A stretch of 64,000 bases of DNA from Candidatus Gastranaerophilales bacterium. Lineage in GTDB: Bacteria > Cyanobacteriota > Vampirovibrionia > Gastranaerophilales > Gastranaerophilaceae. Of this stretch, positions 45,179 to 52,852 are shown in pieces; positions within the stretch are counted from its first letter, which is position 1; each line of letters starts with the position of its first letter. Where the stretch lies: positions 62,001 to 126,000 of the forward strand of contig JAFTXY010000011.1 of the NCBI GenBank assembly GCA_017461425.1, read 5' to 3'. A model generated the notes under the pieces. That model had not been told where the DNA came from. It worked only from the letters and a program-made list of their open reading frames with translations, and searched no databases. The translations under genes and the position numbers were made by a program.

Positions 45179-47770
45179 ATGAAAATTTCTTCATTAGGTG
45201 TTAGGAAAGTAAATGCTTTCCCAGTTTTGCCAAAAAACAATTATGCAACTAGTTTCACAGGAGCAGAGGATAAAAAGCCATCTAAGCTTAAAAAAGCCGT
45301 TCCGTATATTGTTGCAGCAAGTGGAATTGGCTTAGGTGTTGGTGCAGGTTTATTAATTGCTAATAAAAAACAAAAATTAAATTTAGCAAGAATTGCAGAA
45401 GCAGGAAAAGAAGCTTTAGGAAAAGCAAAAGAACATCTTGCTTCCGAAGATGGCGATATGACAAAAGTTTGGGCAGCTATTTTAGCTCTTGCGGGAATTT
45501 CTGGATATAATGCTGGCAAAATGTCACAAAAAGATACCCAAGATGTTATTGATAGTTTATCAAGAGGACAAGCTCCTGTTCAAACAGCAGCATATGGCGC
45601 AGCAAATCAAATTGGCAATATTAAAAATTTACAAACAAATCCAAATGTAAATAAATATGTTGATAATTTCTATGGAATAAGTTTATTGACTGCACCTCCT
45701 TCACCTGATGTTAAAGAAGTGAACTATAATGCAGCTATTAAAACAATACAAGAAATGGCACATACAAAATTAAATTCAAAAGAGTTATTACCTGTTATTG
45801 AAAAAGAAAAACCAACATTATGGTCAATTACATCTGAATTTGCTCCGATAAAAGCTGGAGGCTTAGGTGTTGTTCCTGTTGATGTTAGAAATAATGCTGT
45901 TAAATTGGGCATCGATATGCCAACATTTGTTCCAATGTATTTAACTAATGGTATTTCGGCTTTAACGCAACAAGGTGATAAAGCCACTTATAAATATAAA
46001 AATGCAACATATGATTTAGATAAAGTTGCTTCATTTAAAATGGATGTGTTTAAAAACGGAAACCCTCAAAGTGTTAATGTAGAGTTATTTTTACAAGAAG
46101 AGGGCGAAGGTGATCCAAAAAGACAACTAATTTTTGTTAAAACTGACAGATATTTTGATGGTGCAATTTATGAAGCTAATTCAAAAACAGAAGAACCAGA
46201 AAAATTTGCAGTAATGTCTAAGGCAATTTACGAATTTGCTAAATTAAAAATGGACGGTGTTAAAGCTCTTAAAGATGTTAATATTCCAAATAATGGCGCA
46301 ATAGACAAAATTAACGCTCCAGATGCTTTAATCTTAAATGATTGGCAAGCAAGTCCTGTTGCTGCGTTAGCTCGATACAAAGCTCCGATGGAAAGCGTTT
46401 ATGGTGAATTAAGTGAAAAAACAGCTAATGCTTTAAGAGACATGAGAATTATAACTTTGGGGCATAATGTTATGTATCAAGGTTCAACATTAAATAATAA
46501 TGATGATACTCAAAGAAGAGTTACAACATCAAATATATTAAATACATTATTTGATAAATATGCTTATGATATTGTTAGAAATGCTGATTCAGGAGCAAGT
46601 GCGTCTGATCCAAAAGATAAAGGATTAAAAAATCTTGATAATGTTTTAATCATGAATCTTGAAGATCAATCACAAAACCATACAAACTTGTTAAACATGG
46701 GTATTGTTTTATCAGATTATTTCCATCCTGTTTCGCAAAACTATGCGGATGAATTAATTTCTCCTGAGCATACTGATTTATCAAATGAACTGCAATGGGC
46801 ATTGGTTCAAAAATCAAAAGCTGGTAAATTAGTTGGTATTATAAATGGTAACGATTTTGAAAACTTGTGCATTCAAGCAAAGAGAGACACTATTACTAAA
46901 TTAACCGGACTAAAATTCGAAGAATACGAAAAAACAGATTTGGTTGACGATATAGTTAGAGCAAGACAAAACAATAAAGTTAACATGTATCAAAACTATA
47001 TTCTTCCATATACTGAATCTAGTGCAAACACATCAGAAGAAATTCAAAAGGCTAAAAAAGTAAATCCTAGATTGGAATTTGTAAAAGGTACGCAAGGAAC
47101 AGAACTTCCTGTATTAACTAGACAAGAAATATTAGATACACCAATTCTAACATCAGGTGGAAGATTGGCTTCTCAAAAAGGTATGCCTGTGTTGTGTGGT
47201 GCAATAAAATTATTGTTTGAAAACTGGGAAAAAGATTTTCCAGGTAAAAATAAGCCAATATTTTATATTGCTGGCGAAGACCAAGAAGGTGGCAAACAAA
47301 GGGAAATAATAGAAACTTTCAAAGCGAAAGATTTATCCAAAGAAGATACTAATAGAGTATTGTTTGCTCATGGATTTGTTCCAATGGCCGCTATGACTGC
47401 TGGCAGTGATTTCTTTATGATGTCAAGTATGTTCGAGCCATGTGGCTTAACACAAGGTGAATCATTAGCCCTTGCAACACCTGTAATTGCTTCTGCAGTT
47501 GGCGGTATTGTTGATACAATTAATAGAGATGGTAAAACAAATGGTGTTTTAACTAAAAAAGAAAAAGTTCTTACCAAAGAAGCATTTTATGAAGCTTTGA
47601 AAGAAGGCTTAAACATATTCTTTAATGATAAAGAAAAATATAATCAAATGGTTAGAGATTCTTTATTAGAAGATTTTAGCTGGATTCAAAAAGATAAAAA
47701 AGGACCTGTATTTGATTATTTAGAAACAATTGGTATTCAATTAGAAAAATTACCAGAAATTAAAAAGTAG
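45179..47770 (+). CDS. glgA: Glycogen (starch) synthase with N-terminal membrane extension, 863 aa
   Basis: ADP-glucose type GT5 enzyme making alpha-1,4-glucan. The catalytic part begins near residue 215: LWSITSEFAPIKAGGLGVV (the KxGGL nucleotide-sugar loop) and near the end FEPCGLTQGESLALATPVIASAVGGIVDTI. The ATG at 45179 is preferred (AAAGGA eight nt upstream) over an in-frame TTG. The first ~210 residues are extra: MKISSLGVRKVNAF..., ATSFTGAED, then hydrophobic segments at ~40-62 (VPYIVAASGIGLGVGAGLL) and ~95-112. Normal GlgA is ~480 aa. It suggests membrane-tethered glycogen synthesis. Confidence 0.9.
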   Translation: MKISSLGVRKVNAFPVLPKNNYATSFTGAEDKKPSKLKKAVPYIVAASGIGLGVGAGLLIANKKQKLNLARIAEAGKEALGKAKEHLASEDGDMTKVWAAILALAGISGYNAGKMSQKDTQDVIDSLSRGQAPVQTAAYGAANQIGNIKNLQTNPNVNKYVDNFYGISLLTAPPSPDVKEVNYNAAIKTIQEMAHTKLNSKELLPVIEKEKPTLWSITSEFAPIKAGGLGVVPVDVRNNAVKLGIDMPTFVPMYLTNGISALTQQGDKATYKYKNATYDLDKVASFKMDVFKNGNPQSVNVELFLQEEGEGDPKRQLIFVKTDRYFDGAIYEANSKTEEPEKFAVMSKAIYEFAKLKMDGVKALKDVNIPNNGAIDKINAPDALILNDWQASPVAALARYKAPMESVYGELSEKTANALRDMRIITLGHNVMYQGSTLNNNDDTQRRVTTSNILNTLFDKYAYDIVRNADSGASASDPKDKGLKNLDNVLIMNLEDQSQNHTNLLNMGIVLSDYFHPVSQNYADELISPEHTDLSNELQWALVQKSKAGKLVGIINGNDFENLCIQAKRDTITKLTGLKFEEYEKTDLVDDIVRARQNNKVNMYQNYILPYTESSANTSEEIQKAKKVNPRLEFVKGTQGTELPVLTRQEILDTPILTSGGRLASQKGMPVLCGAIKLLFENWEKDFPGKNKPIFYIAGEDQEGGKQREIIETFKAKDLSKEDTNRVLFAHGFVPMAAMTAGSDFFMMSSMFEPCGLTQGESLALATPVIASAVGGIVDTINRDGKTNGVLTKKEKVLTKEAFYEALKEGLNIFFNDKEKYNQMVRDSLLEDFSWIQKDKKGPVFDYLETIGIQLEKLPEIKK

Positions 47771-47792
47771 GGGCTTTAAGCCCTTGCTTTTT
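47767..47792 (+). terminator. Terminator after glgA
   Basis: GGGC-TTTAA-GCCC hairpin at 47771-47783 followed by CTTTTT. Confidence 0.6.
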
Positions 47793-47836
47793 AGCAATAA
47801 ATTGTAATAAAAAGTTTTTAAATAGTTAAAACTTAA

Positions 47837-47865
47837 TTGACGTAAGATTTTTAGCATGATAGCAT
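47837..47865 (+). promoter_or_regulatory. rpsU promoter
   Basis: TTGACG, 17-bp spacer, TAGCAT preceded by TGA (extended -10). Confidence 0.6.
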
Positions 47866-47907
47866 TGAAAATGCAAAAACAATTAACCCCAGAAGGAGGT
47901 GAAAACA

Positions 47908-48081
47908 ATGCCAGAAGTAAGAGTTCGTGAAAACGAAAATATCGAATCAGCACTTAAAAGATTTAAAAAGAAAATACAAAAAGCAGGTATATTATCTGAA
48001 ATTAAACGCAGAGAAAGATATGAAAAACCATCTGTAAAAAGAAAAAGAAAATCTGAAGCTGCTAGAAAAAGAAAAGTTTAA
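47908..48081 (+). CDS. rpsU: 30S ribosomal protein S21
   Basis: 57 aa, very basic: [39 protein letters not shown] matches S21, which lies near the anti-Shine-Dalgarno end of 16S rRNA and helps initiation. The ATG at 47908 is chosen over an in-frame ATG three codons earlier because AAGGAGGTG at 47893-47901 is well spaced for it. Presence of S21 and a strong Shine-Dalgarno shows SD-led initiation coexists with the predicted leaderless messages. Confidence 0.96.
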   Translation: MPEVRVRENENIESALKRFKKKIQKAGILSEIKRRERYEKPSVKRKRKSEAARKRKV

Positions 48082-48131
48082 TAGCTAAAAAAAAAGAAGA
48101 CTTTTAAGAGTCTTCTTTTTTTTTAGCTATT
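48080..48131. terminator. Very long perfect terminator hairpin after rpsU
   Basis: Arms 48080-48102 and 48109-48131 are fully complementary for 23 bp, including A9/T9 tracts and outer AATAGCT/AGCTATT, around a 6-nt loop region. Confidence 0.85.
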
Positions 48132-48133
48132 CA

Positions 48134-48214
48134 AAAATAATTTTCACATGCTTTGTATAGAGGAAATAATTAAAAGTCCTTGCATGTAGTGCCTTTAGCA
48201 TGTAAAATTATTTT
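48134..48214 (+). repeat. Inverted repeat upstream of the SLH gene
   Basis: AAAATAATTTTCACATGCT (48134-48152) is mirrored by AGCATGTAAAATTATTTT (48197-48214): 18 bp with one extra C. The right arm includes the proposed -10. Confidence 0.8.
48180..48208 (+). promoter_or_regulatory. Promoter of the SLH protein gene
   Basis: TTGCAT, 17-bp spacer, TAAAAT. Start would be near 48215, leader about 21 nt, with GGAG at 48224-48227. Confidence 0.6.
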
Positions 48215-48235
48215 ATTAAGAATGGAGCAATGTAA

Positions 48236-49441
48236 ATGAAAAAATTATTATTGAACATCATCACATTTATAGCTTTCGCTTTGGCTGTAACTCCTGCTAT
48301 GGCAGATTGGGTTTTAGAACAAGGACCTGCAAGCTATCCTGATTTACCAAAAGACCATTGGGCTTATGAAGCTGTTACTTTTTTAACTGACAAACAAATT
48401 GTAGTTGGTTATCCAGATGGTTACTATAGACCAGATCAAAAAGTAACAAGAGGCGAATTTTCTACAATGGTAATCAAGGCATTAGGATTATATGAAAAAG
48501 ATGTACCTCAAATATTTAACTATAAAGATACAAAAACACATTGGGCAGATAGAAATATCCAAGTAGCTTCTTATTATGGTTTAGTAAAAGGTTACCCAAA
48601 TGATATTTTTAAACCAAATGATTTTGTAACAAGAATTGAAGCATTAACAATTGTGTTAAATGCGCTATCTCCTGAAAATATTGATTCAGAACAAGCTAAA
48701 CATTTTGTATCAATTTATAGTGATTATTCAGAAATTCCTGATTGGGCATTAATTCAATCAGGTCAAGCTCAAATGCTTGGTTTAGTATATAATACACCAG
48801 GTCATGAAACTACATTAGAACCAATGCGTCATGCAACACGTGGTGAATTAGCAAGATTTATCTTTAATATGATGGAAGCTGTTAAAGTTGTTCCAAGCGA
48901 TAAAATAAAAGATGAATTACCAAAAGCAAAAATTGCTGAACCAAAAAAAGCAGATGGCTTTATTTTAGATAATGTTTATTATGATGAAGAATATGCTGTA
49001 ATTCCTGAAGGAACAGTTCTTCCATTAACAATTAATAAATGTATTAATACAAAAACTGCTAAAGAAGGCGAAACATTTATCGCTAGAACTCCATTTAATT
49101 TTGTTACCAGAGAAAAATATGTTGTAATTCCTATCGGTGTACAAATTGATGGTAAAGTTCATAAAGTGGAAAGACCACATAGATTTATCCAAAACGGATA
49201 TATGGCTTTGACTACAACAAATATTCTTGATGATAAAGGTAATCCTGATATGAAAATTGTTGCAACTCTTGGTGAAAGAGATGCTGATATGAGAATAATC
49301 AGAAATGACCCTTATCTAACAAGAACAAGATATAACGTTGTTCGAGGTCAAAACATGTATATTCACAAAGGACAAAGAGTTAATTTCGTTCTTCTAGAAC
49401 CTTTGAGAGTAAAAATCTTTGATAACAATACAGATATCTAA
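48236..49441 (+). CDS. SLH-domain envelope protein, 401 aa
   Basis: Signal peptide of about 24 residues (MKKLLLNIITFIAFALAVTPAMA). Two clear S-layer homology units: YPDLPKDHWAYEAVTFLTDKQIVVGYPDGYYRPDQKVTRGEFSTMVIKAL and the following THWADRNIQVASYYGLVKGYPNDIFKPNDFVTRIEALTIVLNAL, with a third weaker one up to ~215 (IPDWALIQSGQAQMLGL...ATRGELARFIF). The C-terminal ~170 residues are strand-rich and unassigned (VLPLTINKCINTKTAKEGETFIARTPF). Cyanobacterial relatives anchor the outer membrane to peptidoglycan. Strong promoter and terminator suggest high expression. Confidence 0.9.
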   Translation: MKKLLLNIITFIAFALAVTPAMADWVLEQGPASYPDLPKDHWAYEAVTFLTDKQIVVGYPDGYYRPDQKVTRGEFSTMVIKALGLYEKDVPQIFNYKDTKTHWADRNIQVASYYGLVKGYPNDIFKPNDFVTRIEALTIVLNALSPENIDSEQAKHFVSIYSDYSEIPDWALIQSGQAQMLGLVYNTPGHETTLEPMRHATRGELARFIFNMMEAVKVVPSDKIKDELPKAKIAEPKKADGFILDNVYYDEEYAVIPEGTVLPLTINKCINTKTAKEGETFIARTPFNFVTREKYVVIPIGVQIDGKVHKVERPHRFIQNGYMALTTTNILDDKGNPDMKIVATLGERDADMRIIRNDPYLTRTRYNVVRGQNMYIHKGQRVNFVLLEPLRVKIFDNNTDI

Positions 49442-49447
49442 GAAATT

Positions 49448-49477
49448 TAAACCCTTCCAATCGGAAGGGTTTTTTAA
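49448..49477 (+). terminator. Terminator after the SLH gene
   Basis: Perfect AACCCTTCC-AATC-GGAAGGGTT hairpin (49450-49471) then T5. Confidence 0.9.
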
Positions 49478-49484
49478 TATAGAA

Positions 49485-49775
49485 TTAAAATTTTTTCCGT
49501 TTTAAAAATGCTGTAATTCCTAAAGCGAACATTCCAATAGTTAAAATATTGCTAAATTTAAAATCTCTTGATTCTTTAGTTTTTGCTTTGGGTGGTTTAG
49601 GAATAGGTTTTTTATTTTTTTCAGCCAAATATAGGGCATCTTCAACTGGCGAATTTGAAATAAATGGCGCACTTACTACACCAACATACGGTCTTGTGCT
49701 ATTTTTTGTAGCATTATTCTTTTGTACTGTTGGTTTAGTTTGGCTTATTAAGTTTAAATTTGCGCTTGATAACAT
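49485..49775 (-). CDS. Tail-anchored Pro/Lys-rich hypothetical protein, 96 aa
   Basis: Polar, Asn/Thr-rich N-terminus (MLSSANLNLISQTKPTVQKNNAT), a PFISNSPVEDALYLAEKNKKPIPKPPKAK linker, and a single C-terminal hydrophobic stretch ILTIGMFALGITAFL ending in KRKKF. This is a tail-anchor or wall-anchor-like layout (hydrophobic plus positive tail) but no LPxTG is present. No Shine-Dalgarno. Function unknown. Confidence 0.55.
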   Translation of the reverse strand: MLSSANLNLISQTKPTVQKNNATKNSTRPYVGVVSAPFISNSPVEDALYLAEKNKKPIPKPPKAKTKESRDFKFSNILTIGMFALGITAFLKRKKF

Positions 49776-49868
49776 ACTTTTATAAAAGCAGAAAAATAAA
49801 ATTCTTGCTAGACCATATACACCATTTATCTAATTTTTGTTTGGTTAAAAAATAGTATAATTTTTTAT

Positions 49869-51041
49869 ATGAAAAGAATATTTTTAATTATTGCCATTTT
49901 TTTGTGTAATCAAATTCAAATTAATGCACAAATGCAAGATGTTGGTATTGCAAAATATGCAGTTTTAGAAGTTTTGGGAGATAATACACCATTAAGAGAA
50001 AAGGGCTGTGAAAAATCAAACCGAGTGACACATGTTTTTAAAGATGCAGTTTTATTTGCAGATAAACAAACAGATGATTATTTTAGAGTTGAATTAAATG
50101 AGAATAATTATGCGTGGATTAACAAAAAATTTGTTGAAGTGCAAGCTATAATTCCTGAAAAAAGATTTGATAATATTGAAAAAATTTCATTTAAAAGTGA
50201 AAAAAAATTTTATAAAACAAAAATAGAAACCCCCTCTCAAAGCGCATTTTTAATCAAAGAAGAAGGAAATAATCTTGATTTTACATTATTTGATAATAGA
50301 TATGACCCAATTGAAACATCATTGGAAAAAAATGATAAATTTTTAATACCTGAAAAAATAACAAACGAATTAAATATTAAATACAATAATAAAAAGCCTC
50401 TTTTTGGATATGATGTTGAAAAATATGAAAAAGGATATATTTATACAATTAAAAAAGCTCCAAAAGTTTCTTGTAAAAGACCTCTGAAAGATATGATAGT
50501 TGTGGTTGACCCAGGGCATGGTGGAAGCGAAAAAGGGGTGGTTGCCTTTGGAATAGAAGAAAAAAAGGTTAATCTTGATATTTCTAAAAAATTAAGAAAG
50601 GAGCTTAGAAAAAAAGGCGCAACCGTTTATATGACAAGAAAAAAAGATATAAATGTTCCTTTATATGACAGACCAAAGTTTGCTAAGGAAAAAAATGCGG
50701 ATATATTATTAAGTATTCATCAAAATTCCTTAGAAAATAGAGCTGAAATAACTTATAAATATGGAGTTGGAACGTATTATTATCATCCTCAATCAAAGGA
50801 TTTGGCCCAAAAAATCCAAGAAAATTTAATAGTTGCCACAAATTTTCGAGATGATAAAGTAAATCATCGTTCTTTTGTTTTAACTCGTCCAACAAATCAA
50901 ATTAGCGTTTTAGTTGAATGTGGTTATTTGATTAGAAAAGAAGAAGCTGATAAATTGGTAGATAAAAAGTTTCAAAAAAATATTGCAAAAGCAATAACAA
51001 AAGGTTGCGAAGAGTATTTAATAAAAAATTTTACTAATTAA
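49869..51041 (+). CDS. N-acetylmuramoyl-L-alanine amidase, exported
   Basis: Cleaves the amide bond between MurNAc and the stem peptide. Signal peptide MKRIFLIIAIFLCNQIQINA; a small SH3-like region (~25-75), a middle linker, and the zinc amidase domain from ~205: VVVDPGHGGSEKG (first His), GIEEKKVNLDI (Glu), ILLSIHQNS (second His), SVLVECGYLIRKEEA (catalytic Glu). Resembles AmiC-type amidases. TATAAT at 49856-49861 ends 7 nt before the ATG, with no ribosome site: likely leaderless. Confidence 0.92.
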   Translation: MKRIFLIIAIFLCNQIQINAQMQDVGIAKYAVLEVLGDNTPLREKGCEKSNRVTHVFKDAVLFADKQTDDYFRVELNENNYAWINKKFVEVQAIIPEKRFDNIEKISFKSEKKFYKTKIETPSQSAFLIKEEGNNLDFTLFDNRYDPIETSLEKNDKFLIPEKITNELNIKYNNKKPLFGYDVEKYEKGYIYTIKKAPKVSCKRPLKDMIVVVDPGHGGSEKGVVAFGIEEKKVNLDISKKLRKELRKKGATVYMTRKKDINVPLYDRPKFAKEKNADILLSIHQNSLENRAEITYKYGVGTYYYHPQSKDLAQKIQENLIVATNFRDDKVNHRSFVLTRPTNQISVLVECGYLIRKEEADKLVDKKFQKNIAKAITKGCEEYLIKNFTN

Positions 51042-51068
51042 AAAAGCGGTGATATCACCGCTTTAGTT
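51041..51068. terminator. Bidirectional terminator between amidase and RGG protein
   Basis: Palindrome AAAGCGGTGA/TATCACCGCTTT at 51043-51064 with A and T flanks. Confidence 0.85.
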
Positions 51069-51839
51069 TTAATTTTGGTTTTTGTGTTTTTCAGGACAAT
51101 CTTCTCTGTCGGGGTTCCATCTATCAAGTCCCATTTGTTTTCTAACCAAACCAATACCAACGTGAACTCTCCATTCATCCATTTTTAATTGGGCTGCAAG
51201 AATTTTGTGGCAACCGATTGGAGGCAATGGTAATAATGGTTCGTATAGATTTTTAATTGCCATCATTTGGTCAGGTGTAATCGCTAATTTTCTTTTTGGG
51301 AATTGGATTTTTGGAAGCATCATTTTTTGTCTTACAAGATTAATTCCGAAAAATACTTTTTTTGGTTCTAGTTCGATTGCTGTTGCAATTACTTCATGTG
51401 CATCCGGATTTGGAAGCGGAAGCATTTTTTTATACATTTCTTCAATGATTGCAAGTTGTTCTTTGTTGATTAATAAAGTTTTTTGTTTAGCAGGTCTTTG
51501 TGGACGTCTGTTGTTGAAGCCACCACGCCCGCCTTGCGGTCTTTGTGGACGTCTGTTGTTGTATCCGCCATTTTGATTATCTCTTCTTTGGAAGTTGTTG
51601 CGTGGTTTATTGTATCCACCTTGATTATTTTGTGGACGATTGTTGTATCTTCTTGCATAACCTTCAGGGTTTCCTGAACCTGCGCTGTATCCACGTGAAT
51701 AGTCTTGCACAACACCATTTTCATCGGTTGGAGCAACTGCTTCTGTTTTTTCGGGGTATAAGCAATCAGGACAAATTACTCTCTTTGGATTTTTTGTTTC
51801 AAATTCCTTGCCGCATTTAATGCACTTGTTCGTATACAT
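51069..51839 (-). CDS. Zinc-ribbon, RGG-rich protein with tandem C-terminal domains, 256 aa
   Basis: Domain order: zinc ribbon KCIKCGKEFETKNPKRVICPDCL (residues 5-27, CxxC...CxxC); a disordered Gly/Arg/Asn/Gln region (~45-115) with RGGF, NNRRPQRP and RYNNRPQNN repeats; then two similar domains of about 57 residues, ~122-178 (INKEQLAIIEEMYKKMLPLPNP...INLVRQKMMLPK) and ~185-240 (ITPDQMMAIKNLYEPLLPLPPI...IGLVRKQMGLDR). The composition is that of RGG-box RNA-binding proteins. RNA or ribosome association is inference. No clear ribosome site precedes the ATG. Confidence 0.78.
   Translation of the reverse strand: MYTNKCIKCGKEFETKNPKRVICPDCLYPEKTEAVAPTDENGVVQDYSRGYSAGSGNPEGYARRYNNRPQNNQGGYNKPRNNFQRRDNQNGGYNNRRPQRPQGGRGGFNNRRPQRPAKQKTLLINKEQLAIIEEMYKKMLPLPNPDAHEVIATAIELEPKKVFFGINLVRQKMMLPKIQFPKRKLAITPDQMMAIKNLYEPLLPLPPIGCHKILAAQLKMDEWRVHVGIGLVRKQMGLDRWNPDREDCPEKHKNQN
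51493..51516 (-). repeat. 24-bp direct repeat inside the RGG gene, copy 1
   Basis: Exact copy at 51538-51561; encodes an NNRRPQRP unit. Confidence 0.85.
51538..51561 (-). repeat. 24-bp direct repeat inside the RGG gene, copy 2
   Basis: Second exact copy, offset by 45 bp (15 codons), so the repeat is in frame. Confidence 0.85.
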
Positions 51840-52034
51840 TAGGATAATCTTTCTATTGTTTTATTATTCCCATCACTTAATGAAATTAGTTTAATAGGCA
51901 ATATTTTTTAATACACTCTCATTTTAAAATTCTATTATATCTATATTTTATATAAAAATATTCTTTTGCACAAGTTTTTTCTTAATTTTAGCTTTAAATT
52001 TGATTTTTTATGAAAAATTGATAAAATTTATTAT

Positions 52035-52517
52035 ATGGCTAAAGATGGATTAATAAACTGTAAGAAATGTGGCACTTTATTTTTTAAGAATTCTGGTCGT
52101 GAAGTTTGCGAAGAATGTTTTAAAAAAGAGCTTGATATTATTGATGAAATAAGAAATTATGTAAAAAATTCTTCTAAAGAAAAGATTTCTTTAGAAGATA
52201 TATCCGATAGCATCAGCATTTCTAAAAATGATTTAGAAGATTTAATTACAAGAGGAAGATTATTTACAGTTTTACCAAGATTATCCGTTAAATGTCGTTT
52301 TTGTGGTGTTGAGCTAGAGGATGATGAAAAAACTGGTTTTACTTGCAAAAAATGCCTTTTAAGATTTTCTCCAAAAGTAAATGAATTAGAAAAAAAAGGT
52401 TTGAGTGTCAGAAAATATGAAGAAGAAGCAAGGAATTTAAATAGAAGATTAAGAGGTGGAATAAATACCGCAGATAATCAGACCAGATATGGTTTTATAC
52501 AAAATTATGATCTATAA
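52035..52517 (+). CDS. YvyF-like flagellar-associated protein, 160 aa
   Basis: Opens with a zinc ribbon NCKKCGTLFFKNSGREVCEECFKK, then IDEIRNYVKNSSKEKISLEDISDSISISKNDLEDLITRGRLF (winged-helix-like), and a second cluster CRFCGVELEDDEKTGFTCKKC. This is the pattern of the YvyF family, encoded in flagellar regions of Firmicutes near flgM. A role in flagellar gene control is likely, and export genes are nearby at 59-62 kb. TGATAAAAT ends 7 nt before the ATG; no ribosome site, predicted leaderless. Confidence 0.8.
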   Translation: MAKDGLINCKKCGTLFFKNSGREVCEECFKKELDIIDEIRNYVKNSSKEKISLEDISDSISISKNDLEDLITRGRLFTVLPRLSVKCRFCGVELEDDEKTGFTCKKCLLRFSPKVNELEKKGLSVRKYEEEARNLNRRLRGGINTADNQTRYGFIQNYDL

Positions 52518-52545
52518 AAAACCGAGGGTTAACCCTCGGTTTTTA
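52516..52545. terminator. Bidirectional terminator
   Basis: AAAAACCGAGGGTT/AACCCTCGGTTTTT, perfect, between the YvyF-like gene and the 72-aa gene. Confidence 0.9.
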
Positions 52546-52761
52546 CATGACGAAATTATTGCCGTACTTTAAAGAACCTGTCAGATAGCATTCTTTCATA
52601 GTCGATCGCAAATTCCTATAGACCTTTTGCTTATCACCTTTAGCTGACTGCTCAATGCCTGCAACAGACGAGCTGTATTGACTTGCAATTAGTTTCGAGT
52701 TTATATTTAAATCCAAATTTATTAATTTGGAGGCTGTCATACTATCAATTGCTGTAGCCAT
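52543..52761 (-). CDS. Hypothetical protein, 72 aa
   Basis: ATG at 52761 (MATAIDSMTASKLINLDLNIN) is preferred to an upstream in-frame ATG that would add a hydrophobic start; AGGGTAT lies just before it. The protein is polar, with SKLIASQYSSSVAGIEQSAKGDKQKVYRNL in the middle. No family recognised. The terminator at its 3' end supports a real gene. Confidence 0.55.
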   Translation of the reverse strand: MATAIDSMTASKLINLDLNINSKLIASQYSSSVAGIEQSAKGDKQKVYRNLRSTMKECYLTGSLKYGNNFVM

Positions 52762-52852
52762 TTGATACCCTTTTTGATGTCTTACATATAAATAAAAACA
52801 TTTTAGAAACGAGTATATCAAAATTATATAAATTTGTTACAAAACTTTATAA

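Noticed and set aside
51493-51561. Direct repeats as a CRISPR array
   Set aside because: Only two copies, inside a coding frame and encoding protein repeats; no cas genes.
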